Shown piece by piece: positions 1-10,265 of a stretch of 64,000 nucleotides of DNA. Every line of letters begins with the position of its first letter. Within the stretch, counting starts at the first letter, position 1. The position numbers were made by a program, and so were the translations under genes. The stretch is from Episyrphus balteatus (Eukaryota; Arthropoda; Insecta; Diptera; Syrphidae): assembly GCF_945859705.1 (NCBI RefSeq), contig NC_079134.1, forward strand, positions 67,452,625-67,516,624. Reading direction: 5' to 3'. A model generated the notes under the pieces. It made no database searches, was not told where the DNA came from, and worked only from the letters and a program-made list of their open reading frames with translations.

Positions 1-676
1 GTCTTTGCATTATAATTTTTGCAGTGACGACACATAGTGAAATCCAACCAAGTGGATCAAACAGCTTGGCTATGGTCGATAATATTGACCTTTTTGTGTT
101 TGCTTCTGTCGAAGGTTGGAGATTTTGATACGAAAAACAATCATCGATGGGAAACCAATTGATTCCGAGAGTTTTAACGTGGTTGGACAGGTTAAACGGA
201 AGCTCAAAATCGAGTTCCCGGTCTTGAACTGGAATGTCTTCGACAAGTTCTTTAACATTGCTGGTTCATTTTCTTAAATTGAATCCCGCTGACGCTAAAA
301 GTTGGCTGGCTTCATCACGTTTCTTTCGTGCCTCTTCGATCGAATCGGCACCACTGATCAGGTCATCGACATACATGTCTTCACGTACCACCTTCGCCCC
401 TTCCGGAAAATTGTCGCTCTCATCATCAGCTACTTTTTTCAGGATCTTGATGGCAAGATATGGAGCACTCGCTGTTCCAAAAGTTACGGTGTTCATTTTC
501 AAAATTCGTACTGGCGATGTTCTCTGCTCTCTCCACATAATCAGCTGATAGTATCGGTCTGGGAAACTTACCAAAATTTGCCGATACATCTTCTCTATGT
601 TGGCCGTAAATGTGACTCGGTGAGTCCGCCATCTAAGAACTAGATCTATGATGCTAGTCTGCAATTTTGGACCCAC
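1..676 (-). pseudogene. BEL/Pao reverse transcriptase fragment, broken
   Basis: Reverse transcriptase of the BEL/Pao element. From 676 downward the frame shows the palm motif with YVDDL (around 330-345), preceded by FGTASAPY. After 265 an in-frame TGA stands where relatives have Trp. Past it the same frame stays open to position 1 and includes the conserved stretch KLFDPLGW. Upstream, the junction with the gag-protease ORF at 646-720 has lost roughly 17 residues of RT, including the block that normally reads LRVVFD, and the frame shifts there. The enzyme would normally copy element RNA in cytoplasmic particles; this copy cannot. Family assignment is secure. The deletion size is estimated from memory of the family. 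Confidence 0.85.
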
Positions 677-3087
677 CAGAAGACGGTCGTTGAGGGATTT
701 CCCATCCGAAGCTTTTGAAGCTGATGTGGCAAGAAGTAGTTATAAGGTGTTGCCAAAACCGGGTCATTTGGATCTATTTCTTCCATATGGTTGAGGTCTT
801 CGTACTCCTTAATACACTTTGTGTAATCCGCACAAAGTCTTGGATCGGCATCGAGTTTCTTTTCGAGAAGTTGTAATCGTCGAAGAGCGCCTTGTCGGCT
901 GGAACCCATCGCTGGAAGACTTTCACCTTTGAACGGCAGCTTCACTTCATAACGCCCGTCAGGTAAACGCCTAGTGTGCTGTGAAAAATGCTCATCGCAA
1001 ACAATGTTGTCAAGGGTTTCATGTGTCTGGAACGGCATTTCTTCCATCTCACAAAACTTCTCCATCTGTGTGCATAATTCGGCAATTTGAAGAAAGCTGC
1101 GCACTTGCCGGGGAATTTCCGCTGGAACTTTCCCTAACACGATCCACCCTAATTGCGTATTTTGCGCGATCGGACCGATACCATCTAGAGGCCGTTTTAT
1201 TTCGGGTAAAAATATTTGGGCACAAACATCGCTTCCCAGTAGTAAGTCAATGGGAGCAGGCTCGTAGAGATGGGGATCTGCTAATGAGAGACCATCGAGA
1301 TGGTTCCATTGGCCATGTATCACGCGTTGGGTCGGGAGATGGCCAGTCAGCGACTTGAAGACCAATGCCTGAATGGCAATCTCGAACGTCGAGTGGCGGG
1401 ATGCAAGACTTACTTCGACGGAGTTATGCATTTTGCCACTGCTGACCAACCCTAACCCAGATACCTCGACCATGGTACGCCGCTTTTCTAGCTTCAGCAG
1501 TTGTGCAGCAGCTTCTGTGATGAAAGATCTTTCTGACCCAGTATCGATCAGAGCATGTAAAAGGCGTAGCCGGCCATCTGCACTTCGGGCCTTAACAACT
1601 GCTGTCGCTAGAAGCACCTGATGTGTTGTAAAACGATCACCATGCGACGTGTGGTAGTTAAAACTTTGTTGTTGTTGTTGACCCATTGGCTGGAACTCAG
1701 GCGCGTTCGGATTTACGGACGAGTATAACACGTTCGAGCTGAGTATATTAGCCTGAGCTGAAGTAGCTGCAGGCTGTGGTTGTTGTTGTGGTGTGTGTGT
1801 GCTGGAACTCGACTGATTAGAATGCAGCAATGTGTTGTGTCGTTGTTGACAGAAATGGCAGGAGCTGGAACTGGGACATTCGTGGAGAGAGTGTCTGTAA
1901 GAAAGGCAATTTTCGCAGACCTTTAACCTACGAACGACATCTCTTCGTCGCACATTGTCCATATCCAGGAACTGCTGACATCTCTTCAACGAGTGCTTCT
2001 CCTGGTTGCATAGCTTGCATACCAACTGCTCCACAGTGTTCGTCTTCGGTACTGGCTTGGAAGGCTGCTTGGCTGATTGTTTCACAAGGAAACTCTTCGA
2101 TTTCGCAGGCTGGAAACGCGGCTTGCTGTTGACGGGTTGCTCGTTCTTGTTTCTGCCTGCTGCACCAAGTTCCTGTTGGCCCACAACCTCAAGAGTCCGG
2201 AAACGTGTCTCCAAAAACTCGGTAAGTTCTTTAAATTTTGGCAACTCTTTTCGATTCCCTAACTTCTCTTCCTCCAGTTTTTGAGTTGTGCTGGGGAGTT
2301 TCTGGACAATGAACCAAATCAAGACTGTGTCCCAGGTAGACACCGGAACGTCGATATTCTCAAGAGCGAGGTAGCATTCTCTTGTGGTGTACAAAAGTTC
2401 TTGCAGACCAGAAGCAGTTTCTCGAGTTTGAGAAGGTTGACCAAACAAATTTTGCATTTGAATATGCACCAAAATGCGCTTGTGGTCATAACGCTCCTCT
2501 AAAAGCTCCCACGCCTTCTGGTAATTAGCTGCTTCCACCGATATGTTCTGCAGAAACCGATTGGCATCTCCAATTAAGCAGGACTGCAAAAAATGCAGTT
2601 TATCGATGTCATCTAAAGCCTTGTTATTATGAACGAGAGCTAGGAATCGATCATGGAAACCACGCCACGTAACATACGACCCGTCAAATTTAGGTAGATC
2701 GATGCGTGGAAGTCGGATCCCCGATGACGTTTGCCCTGTTGATGGTAGAGTACCCCCACTTGAAGACGCCCCACTGACTGGTGTTGATTTTGCCATTGCG
2801 TCCACCAACTCTGCCCTATACTCGAGGTAAATGTCAAATATCTGGTCATAAACAACCACTAACTCCTCCTTTTTCAGATTCTCCTCTAGCATACCGGCAC
2901 CGATGATGGCTTCGTGGTACTTTTTAGATGTCACCATGTCGTCTTCTAACTTCGCTAGACGACCTGAAGCATATGCCGGAACCCTTCGTTCTTTCGGTGC
3001 TTTTTTAAAGTTGGTGAGATCTTTAATTACCTTACTTAAAATACCCTTTTGTAATTCACCGTATTTGAAGTTTTTATTCTCAGCCAT
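646..3087 (-). CDS. BEL/Pao gag-protease polyprotein (813-aa open frame)
   Basis: Open frame starting at ATG 3087 (MAENKNF). Residues about 120-290 match the BEL/Pao gag domain (DUF1759): RIDLPKFDG, then FHDRF, then FLQSCL. Residues about 345-430 form the Cys/His zinc-knuckle region (CKLCNQEKHSLKRC, CENCLSYRHSLHEC, CHFCQQRHNTLLH). A Gln/Ser-rich linker follows. The aspartic protease domain (DUF1758) begins near residue 490, with catalytic LIDTGSERSFI. The last 100 residues lead into RT and end in a shifted tail caused by the RT deletion. The product would be the capsid and processing part of the element. The coding frame itself is undamaged until the RT junction, so the element died fairly recently or only by that lesion. 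Confidence 0.88.
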   Translation of the reverse strand: MAENKNFKYGELQKGILSKVIKDLTNFKKAPKERRVPAYASGRLAKLEDDMVTSKKYHEAIIGAGMLEENLKKEELVVVYDQIFDIYLEYRAELVDAMAKSTPVSGASSSGGTLPSTGQTSSGIRLPRIDLPKFDGSYVTWRGFHDRFLALVHNNKALDDIDKLHFLQSCLIGDANRFLQNISVEAANYQKAWELLEERYDHKRILVHIQMQNLFGQPSQTRETASGLQELLYTTRECYLALENIDVPVSTWDTVLIWFIVQKLPSTTQKLEEEKLGNRKELPKFKELTEFLETRFRTLEVVGQQELGAAGRNKNEQPVNSKPRFQPAKSKSFLVKQSAKQPSKPVPKTNTVEQLVCKLCNQEKHSLKRCQQFLDMDNVRRRDVVRRLKVCENCLSYRHSLHECPSSSSCHFCQQRHNTLLHSNQSSSSTHTPQQQPQPAATSAQANILSSNVLYSSVNPNAPEFQPMGQQQQQSFNYHTSHGDRFTTHQVLLATAVVKARSADGRLRLLHALIDTGSERSFITEAAAQLLKLEKRRTMVEVSGLGLVSSGKMHNSVEVSLASRHSTFEIAIQALVFKSLTGHLPTQRVIHGQWNHLDGLSLADPHLYEPAPIDLLLGSDVCAQIFLPEIKRPLDGIGPIAQNTQLGWIVLGKVPAEIPRQVRSFLQIAELCTQMEKFCEMEEMPFQTHETLDNIVCDEHFSQHTRRLPDGRYEVKLPFKGESLPAMGSSRQGALRRLQLLEKKLDADPRLCADYTKCIKEYEDLNHMEEIDPNDPVLATPYNYFLPHQLQKLRMGNPSTTVFWWVQNCRLAS

Positions 3088-3803
3088 ATTTATTTATTAA
3101 AATTTATATATTTAATTTTCAGAAAATCCAGAAGATATATCAAATAAAAAGTAAATGTGCAAGACTTACGGATTTGTCTGCTGCAGCTGCCGTCTTATTC
3201 AAGAAATTATGTTGTTGGTGGGGCTCCGCTGACGATTGCAATTATAACGCGCACGGATTTTTTTTTTTTTTTTTTATTTTATCTTTAAGATATTTTTAAG
3301 TTATTTATAATTAAATATTAAGAAAAAGTTCGATATTCACTTTATTTAAACGATTATTGTCAATGCAATTTAAATTAATTCGCGAATTTGTTAATTTGTT
3401 CTTTTTTCTTATTTTTTTTTTTTTTTTTTTATTTGCACACACAGCACAGACTATTTTGTTTGAATGTTTATTAAATGTTTATAAATGTTTGTTAATTGTT
3501 CTTAAAAAAGGCTCGAAGGACCAATGAATAACGACTAGTTTTTATTAAAAAATAGCAAAAAAAAGATTAATGTAAAAATTCCAAATTTAAGTAAAAACAC
3601 AACCATTTAGTTTAAGAAATAATTTTGTAGTGATTTATTAGGTCATAAGACCAATTGTACATTCGATTTGTATAGCAATTTCATTAATTTTATAACATTT
3701 TCATTTGTGGAATGTATTTAAATATCATTGCCATGTACGTTAATAATTTAATTTTGATTTAGTACTTTAGTACTTTTTGTGTACTTTTACGTACTTTCGT
3801 ACA
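3088..3803 (-). other. Leader and possible 5' LTR of the left BEL/Pao element
   Basis: AT-rich stretch upstream of the gag ATG with two long T runs (3259-3276 and 3413-3431). A canonical splice-donor-like CCGTAAGT lies on the minus strand at about 3166-3173. A GC-richer patch at 3205-3250 could hold the primer-binding site, but I cannot match it to a tRNA. On the minus strand the run AAGGGGGG directly precedes TGTACG at 3803. That is the arrangement expected upstream of a 3' LTR, so this could be a tandem or recombined LTR. No partner LTR is in view. Confidence 0.35.
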
Positions 3804-5150
3804 CCCCCCTTGCCTAAAACACCCGCAAATTTCATTTGAGGTGAATAGAAGAGAACTCTCTTATTTTACTCTTTTTTTCTTATCCATGAATAGGTGTGAA
3901 TGTTGGATTCAGAAAAAATATGGTGGGTGTAGCTAAAAAAAAAATCAAAAGTGAGCTGACAGTTCTCGATTTCATCCCTTCAAGCAAACAAGTCCGACCT
4001 CGGTCCGAATCCGCTCCACCTCAGGCGGAGCTGAGTCCGACTTCGGCTCAGAAACGGGTACGAAGGCGGCTCAAATTAGTATGGAAATTATAATCACCGC
4101 GGAGCCGATTTTATATGTATTGGTTTTTTCACCACGATTTTTCCCTCGACTTTGTGTTCATAAACAAAAAGTTCCAAGTGTGTGAGTGCAACCCCGTCTT
4201 TCTCGGTCGGAGTGTCTTTTCTGAACTCCGTTTTCTTGCTTGAAGGGATATATCATTTCAAATATCTGATTTCATTTTGATTGCAAAATAAATTTATTTT
4301 AAATTTTTTCGCGGTATTACAAAAAAAAGTGCAAAAGACAATATATCGATGTAAAAGCATGGCAAAGCATTCAAATTAAATGCTTCACTGGGTGTTGAAT
4401 TGCCATCAAGAGGATTCGACGGCAGTATGGATACATACGATGATCCACCAGTTAGTAGTAAGTCAAATCATTTTATTGAAACAATTATTGTTTAACCACA
4501 AACCATTTTACTTTAATGTTGATCCAAAAGCCAGCGACTTCAGCTCCTGGAACCATCCGATGTATGGAATGGATCGTTCTCATGAACGTCAAAGGAAAGT
4601 GCACAAGTGATCAAGTCGCTCCCGATGGCCCATGATTGAAATACCGTAGTCAATTGGACAACATCTCAAACAACATGTTAATTGGTGCTAAAAACTTTGA
4701 AAAGAACTTAATAAACAACTTTAAGAATCAAAGGATTTAGCCAAGGGCTACAAAGTCAGTGGCTTTTGGTGATGAAAACTACGGTAAGGGTTCATCTCAC
4801 CAGGAGGTATTCCGCTTTCGAATCATGTCACTTGTAGAGCCGCGCCATAATTGTCAAGTCGTTTGTCCATTTGGGCTGGTAAGCCAGTTGGTTCAAGGCT
4901 GGCAGTGCCCTCAACCGCATGAAGCAATTATGTGGCAACCAAGTAGCTTTATCCCAAATACCCCCTCAGGTTTTCTAATAATAATGAGAAAAGAAAATAC
5001 AAGCAAATAGTGTTGTTTTAAAAAATCATTTCTTTGAAATACTCAATAGGTATAATAAGAAGCAGCAGCACTGTTCGGTCAATACTTCCTATATTTTAAC
5101 TTTGAATATGATTTTTTTTGTCACAACAATTCAGCTAGCGATTAATACTG
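3804..5150. other. No gene; one small inverted-repeat element
   Basis: No credible coding sequence. Positions 3976-4247 are bounded by a 12-bp inverted repeat (cccttcaagcaa at the left, ttgcttgaaggg at the right) around a GC-richer core with repeated tccga/tcgga units. It may be a MITE of about 272 bp, but no clean target duplication was found. The rest is unremarkable AT-rich DNA. Confidence 0.4.
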
Positions 5151-5280
5151 TGTTTTATTATCCTCGTGGTCCACATCAGATCGTTGTTTTTATCAGCTTA
5201 ACAACAAAAGTAGGAATTGTTTTGTTATTATTTCGCAAATAAATTCATGATCTGATCTGGATCACTAGGAAAATAAAACA
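5151..5280. repeat. Short foldback repeat
   Basis: An inverted repeat of about 35 bp per arm. The left arm at 5151-5184 (tgttttattatcctcgtgg) pairs with 5247-5280 around a 60-bp loop. It lies just upstream of two members of another foldback family and could be part of the same insertion cluster. Confidence 0.55.
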
Positions 5281-5360
5281 ACGCTAATTTAAACAAAATA
5301 TTTCAATATTTATGTGCTGTTGAACTTTGATTTGATTTTTATTTATTGATTTTTTATTCC

Positions 5361-5472
5361 TTCTGGGATGAATACTTTCGCCAGGAGAGACGAGACCATC
5401 TTCTATATGCACCCCTCATGTAAAAAACAGAAGATGGTCTCGTCTCTCCTGACGAAAGTGCTCGTCCTAGAA
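5361..5472. repeat. Foldback repeat, family FB, copy 1
   Basis: Near-perfect hairpin. The arm at 5361-5404 contains ggagagacgagaccatcttc and is repeated in reverse complement at 5429-5472, with a loop of about 25 bp. The same arm recurs at 5628-5826 and 6884-6945, so this is a dispersed family and not a chance palindrome. Confidence 0.7.
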
Positions 5473-5627
5473 TTATGATTGACGACTTGTTGGAATCAGC
5501 ACTACTCTGATTCAAATTTTCTGCGTCAAAGCGGTATTTAAAAATAATTAATTAAAAAGGCAAATAAACACGATCAACAGTATGATATCTGGTTAATATT
5601 GCATTGAAAGATTAGTTGTGTTCTAGT

Positions 5628-5826
5628 GAGGATTTAATACAGTTTCCAAAAAGCCCTCAATCGTCCTTCTAGGACCAATAACTTCGTCGAGAGAGACGAG
5701 ACCATGTTCCACATTCACCCGTCATAAACTAAACAGAAGATGGTCTCATCTCTCTTGAAAAAAGTACTCGTCCCAAAGGATTATTGATAGCATTTTGGAA
5801 ACAGTATTAAGACCTCACTAAAACAT
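5628..5826. repeat. Foldback repeat, family FB, copy 2
   Basis: Arms of about 90 bp, longer than in copy 1. Each begins with a gtgaggnnttaatac-like end and includes the shared gagacgagaccat core. The outer 40 bp (tttccaaaaagccctcaatc at the left) are also inverted at the right, which defines a fuller version of the element. Confidence 0.68.
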
Positions 5827-5974
5827 ACTTAATCCTATCAACGCAATTGAACAAACTTATACAGATCTCATACTGTCATTCGATTCGGCAACTTGTACCA
5901 ATGTGCTGTTTCCGTTTTATTTCACCATTGGGATGATTGGAAGTGTCAAACTCAACAAATTTCTCCATACCTAC

Positions 5975-6185
5975 ATAATTTCGTTAATGAAATTTTGAAC
6001 GAAATTGAATTTCTTTTTGCTTTAAAACAAATTTTCTGATGTTTTTTCATGAATTTTTTTATTTGTATTTTTTAAAATTTTTACTTTGCTACAATGCCGG
6101 ATGGTATTTTTTTCGTTTTCGTTAACATGTTCACTGTTAACATTGGAGATTTTTTCCTTTTGCTTCAGCTGCATTCCAGGCTTTA
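5975..6185. repeat. Dispersed repeat, copy 1 (partner at 14285-14495)
   Basis: About 210 bp matching 14285-14495 in the same orientation. Shared landmarks are gaacgaaatt, a ctgatgttttttcntgaatt block, a ccngatggtatttttt block and ttaacatgttc. Neither copy codes for protein. The family is unnamed here. The right edge of this copy lies about 190 bp before the MITE at 6379. Confidence 0.6.
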
Positions 6186-6378
6186 ATCTCTTTGTGTAGC
6201 GGCATATATTTTTATAACTCGTATATGTATGTTTCAAATTAATTAACTCGTATAAATGTTTCAAATTAACCTCGACGGCCAATATGATTTTACTTACCTT
6301 AATGTCATTGTTAGTTAGAATGTATAATAGTAAGTAATAAAATTTTAAGCAAAATAAAACAAACACAAACCAATATAC

Positions 6379-6760
6379 CCACAGTACACATAAAAAGGTA
6401 ATATATTCCGAACTGTCGTCAAATTGTCAAAACATGACAATTTGGCGACCAACGTCAGCTATCGAATTCTTAATTGTTTTAAAATACCGACGAAAAACGC
6501 ACAAAAACCGAAAAACCACGCACAACACTAATTTTTTAAAAATTATCGACCATTTTCCGCGAAGAAACGCCAAGAAAATTTGATATTTTTCAATTTATAA
6601 TTATTTTAAATGACATTTTATAAATTAAAACAAAAACAAATTTCCTGTTTACTGCGATTAAAATATAAAAATCAGAGGCCGATTTGACAGATTGGTGCCT
6701 ATTTTTGACAAACAAATTTTGACAACGTTCGGAATATATTACCTTATTATGTGTACTGTG
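6379..6760. mobile_element. MITE of 382 bp with 9-bp target duplication
   Basis: Terminal inverted repeats of about 35 bp: cacagtacacataa at the left and ttatgtgtactgtg at the right, extending through ggtaatatattccgaac. Direct repeats of caatatacc flank it at 6370-6378 and 6761-6769. There is no transposase. A 9-bp duplication with a CACAG start does not fit Tc1/mariner, piggyBac or Harbinger, and the superfamily is open (Merlin- and Mutator-like elements make 8-10-bp duplications). Confidence 0.8.
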
Positions 6761-6883
6761 CAATATACCTACTATAATTTTGCCTAAAAACAAATGTTTT
6801 TTATTTAAATTATTCACAGAAAACAGCAAGTAGAAAATTTGAATTCTATTCTCCTTCGATCTTAGTGGTGATTCCAAAAATGT

Positions 6884-6945
6884 CACAATCGTCTCTCTAG
6901 GACGAATATACTTTCGGCAGGAGAGACTAGACCATCTTCTGTTTT
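6884..6945 (+). repeat. Foldback family FB, single arm
   Basis: One arm of the FB family (ggacgaatatactttcggc followed by aggagagactagaccatctt) without its reverse-complement partner. The other arm has been lost or replaced by the sequence starting near 6946. Confidence 0.6.
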
Positions 6946-7126
6946 GTACATGGCCAGTTTAGTGCAACCAATTGCCGAACAGTATTAATTTACTGGGAAT
7001 AAGTCATGTCATTGATTGTTTGAAGACAGAAACGAATAAGATGTAAGTTTTTTTCTGTTGAATTTAAACAGAAACACAAGAATTCATATTTTAAATTTTT
7101 TTTTTTTTAGTTTGTACACCGTCATG

Positions 7127-8229
7127 TAGTGTTCGTTAAACATCGATAGTCTATCGATAGTATCGATAGTAAAAAACTATCGCGTACATCGATAGTTCTA
7201 AAAAACTATCGACAAAACTATCGATAGTTTTAAGTTTAACAGTTTACCCCAAGCTTTTCGTTCTAAACGCACCAGCTTTTTAATTTTGAACTCCTAAAAC
7301 ACTGAAAAACTTTTGAAAATTTAGTGAAATCTTCATTTCTCATTATTTCAATTATTTATGAATGATTTTTTGTTTGGGAAACCACCGAATTATAATACTA
7401 ATTGTTAACATTGTCATACTATGTCACTGTTGCATTTTGTTTACTTTCGGTTTTGGTTGCTGCGCGATTTGTTTCAATAAATTATATTTTATTTTATTGT
7501 GTTCTTAGCTGTATCAATTCATAAATACATTCAAGGCAATAGTTTGGTTCGTTATGACAACACCAAATAAAAAATCATCTGCTTGCTTAGTATTTTTTTC
7601 AAGCCGGTCGGTGGAAACACGACCATGTTTGTAAAATGTTACTTATGTAAAATCTAAACTTTATTTTGAGGCCTTTTTTAGTATTTATACATGCACCTAC
7701 TCGAATACAGGACCTTTATTCTCTTTGTTAAATAAATATGTGTATGTAGGAATCGACAAGGTTTCATTATCTTATTTGCTGATGTACCTAAAAGAGTATA
7801 CAGCACTGCTAGATGTATGTATGTATTGTACATATATCTATTTATACAAAAATTGTCTCTTGTGCTCGATAAACTCGTGCACATATGCGTTAAATGTTTT
7901 CATTTTAAATAATTGTCTGATATCTTTGGCAAACTTGCCACAGGCCGTATCAAACCAAATTTTTTTTTTCCAATACCTACATCTGTTTTTTTGTTTTTCA
8001 AAATGTTTTGCCAGTTAACAATTGAAATAATACATTTCCAGTTGCTTAAAATAAGTTTTAAAATCCAATATTCTGATTATTAAACGTTTTTTATTACTAA
8101 AAAAAAGCCTTTTTAAAGCTTTTTAGGAAATTTGGTAAAACTATCGATACTATCGATAGTATCGATAGGGTTTTCCTAAAACTATCGATACTATCGAAAT
8201 CTTAAACTATCGATGTTTAACGAACACTA
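7127..8229. mobile_element. hAT-like non-autonomous element with TATCGATA-rich ends
   Basis: An 1103-bp element. Its 23-bp perfect terminal inverted repeats begin tagtgttcgttaaac and end gtttaacgaacacta, and it is flanked by the 8-bp duplication ccgtcatg (7119-7126 and 8230-8237). An 8-bp duplication with a YAGTG start is the hAT pattern. Clusters of ctatcgatag lie just inside both ends (7143-7230 and 8140-8217). TATCGATA is the binding site of the fly BED-finger factor DREF, a hAT-related protein. The interior (7250-8130) is AT-rich with no transposase, so the element would depend on an enzyme encoded elsewhere. Confidence 0.85.
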
Positions 8230-8237
8230 CCGTCATG

Positions 8238-9988
8238 TTCGTATGAGACTAGTTCCACGAATAAGAGCAAGAAGGCTTCTAGAGTACGAGAACGAGAATA
8301 AATAGTACCCATTTTCACTTTCCTGTCAAAGAAAAAAAGAATACAAGTGCGAGTCAGCCTCGAAAATTCGAAAATTCTTAACATTGTCTCTCATTCTCGA
8401 ATTGAATTTATATGCGCTTCCTTCAGATGCCATCAAGTGTATTTTTGTTGGCTGCACATTCTTGGTTTGTTTGGTTTGGTATCTCAGTACCTTGCACAGG
8501 TGTAAATATTTTTTCATTTTGGATTGTAAAGAATTTCTTTTGTGATTGGATCAACTACACGGGGAACAGCAACAAACAGCTAGTATTTGCTACAAAATTT
8601 GTTGGTTCCACACTGATTTAAGTTGTATCTTGGCTTCATAGGAATTAATTATAAGTAAACATTTTTTGTCTTTGTTAATAAATTGAACAAAAGAAACGAT
8701 TTTGTTTGGGTTGAGCGCCCAGCAGAAGCAGAGTAGATTCTTACAGAACATCCATGCTGTCGTGTGAATGGTCCATTTGGAAATGCAAGTTGGTTTGATG
8801 TTTCAGATTATTTGTTTTTACTGAAAAACAATTTTAAAGTATTAGGTTTATTAAAAAATATAAAAACAATTGAATAATTACTCACTTTGTTGGCGCTATA
8901 TATCCCATCTGTGCGTCCCATTTTTTTTTTACATAATTTTCATCTGTCAAAGTACTCACCTTTGAGCTATTTTTGTGTGGTGGAAAATTAGGCGCTGTTA
9001 TACTTTTCATGGTTTAATTAGGGTGCGCTTATACTTTTTTTTTAATTTTTATAGTTTTTAGCAATAAAGTTCATAAATATTGTTTGATTTTTATGCGAAA
9101 CGCAATAAAAAGTAATATTTAATATATTTTTTATTGATTTAATGTCAAAAACAGATTTTTTTCTGAAAATTTTATTTTATTTTTCAATTTTTGAATCAAC
9201 CGGATTTTTATGTTCAACTCAATTGCGCACTGAGCGCATTGAGCAAAACTCCACAGTTGAATGTGTAAGTGCCATTTAAAATGCACGGGGAAACTACCAC
9301 ATATAGCCACTGTGGAGTTTTTTCTCTCATTGCAGCTTGTAGGGTCGAAGAGAACAACCCCCCGAAGTCGGTTCTCTAGGTATTCCTTCCTGATGTTCCT
9401 TTGAAGTACATTTTTCTGTCCTTTTGATGGAGGGGAAATTTATTTCATCTTGCATGCAAGAAAGAGATAGCTGCTTCAAGTATTCTTATATACAGAAAGT
9501 ACATAACTGATTTTTTTCCCGAGCTCCTATCTTTTTTCAGTGGAAAAGAAGTACTTCTTTTCATACATATTTCACCGGTTTTTTCTGTACTTCTGCGTTT
9601 GCTGGGAAGCTCTAAACGCGGTGAATGTCGTTTAAGTTAAGCAATCGTTAAGCAACGTTTCTTAAATGTCTAAATTCTTTATAAATACACATTTTGTACT
9701 TAAAAGCTATTTAGAAGTTGTTGAACGTTAAACAACCTTTAAAATTCTTTTATAAATATGGCTTTTATAGTGGATAAATTACAAATAAGAGGTGTGTTTG
9801 GGTTCTTTTTGGACAAAAATAAGAAACCTGTAAAATTTTAAGGATCGGGGACGAAATCCTCTGAATAAAAGAAAAATTATGCAAAAGTAGCCAAACACTT
9901 TAAGACTTTTTTTTTAAACACCAACAAATGTACCTTAACAACAACAATGATTGAAAAAAAAAAAACAAATGAAAAATGGGGCATTTAA
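8238..9988. other. No gene recognised
   Basis: AT-rich sequence without a convincing ORF or bounded element. A GC-richer patch at 9190-9400 carries the words actccacagt and gtggagtttt in partly inverted arrangement around 9248-9322. This may be the relic of an inverted-repeat element. Confidence 0.4.
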
Positions 9989-9996
9989 CGTGAAAC

Positions 9997-10257
9997 CTTA
10001 GAGGATATAATATATGGAGTGCTTGTTCCTATACCTAATACATTGTAATGCCATGTACATGGATAGGGGTCGCTGCCTTCGTTTTTCAGTGCGAGTCCGG
10101 TTCCGGAGCTGTAAATAAACACGCTTGTTGATGACAGCCATCTAATTAAAATAATATAGAGGCATGCACTCATCGAAAAACTTAAAGAAACTAGAGCCCT
10201 CTATAAAAGCTTCACGGAACTAACAGCACAAGCACTCCATATATTATATCCTCTAAG
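9997..10257. mobile_element. MITE family M, 261 bp, copy 1, with 8-bp target duplication
   Basis: Terminal inverted repeats of about 30 bp begin cttaga and continue ggatataatatatggagtgc; the right end mirrors them. The target duplication is cgtgaaac at 9989-9996 and 10258-10265. A second full copy is at 55642-55901. There is no coding capacity. An 8-bp duplication suggests a hAT- or P-type transposase acting in trans. Confidence 0.88.
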
Positions 10258-10265
10258 CGTGAAAC

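Larger units (their letters stand above)
1..3803 (-). mobile_element. BEL/Pao LTR retrotransposon, 5' portion, runs off left edge
   Basis: The minus strand carries gag, retroviral-type protease and reverse transcriptase in BEL/Pao order, and the reading frame leaves the window at position 1. RNase H, integrase and the 3' LTR are therefore outside. The upstream boundary is uncertain. A plausible LTR start (TGTACG on the minus strand) lies at 3803, next to a run of six G, but no second LTR is visible for comparison. A deletion and a stop in RT show that this copy is dead. It is a different lineage from the BEL/Pao element at 41-50 kb, because it has no PHD finger in gag and its spacer sequence differs. 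Confidence 0.85.

Noticed and set aside
3896..4093. 65-aa ORF with a basic C-terminus
   Set aside because: It overlaps a small inverted-repeat element and poly(A) runs. No homology or start context supports it.
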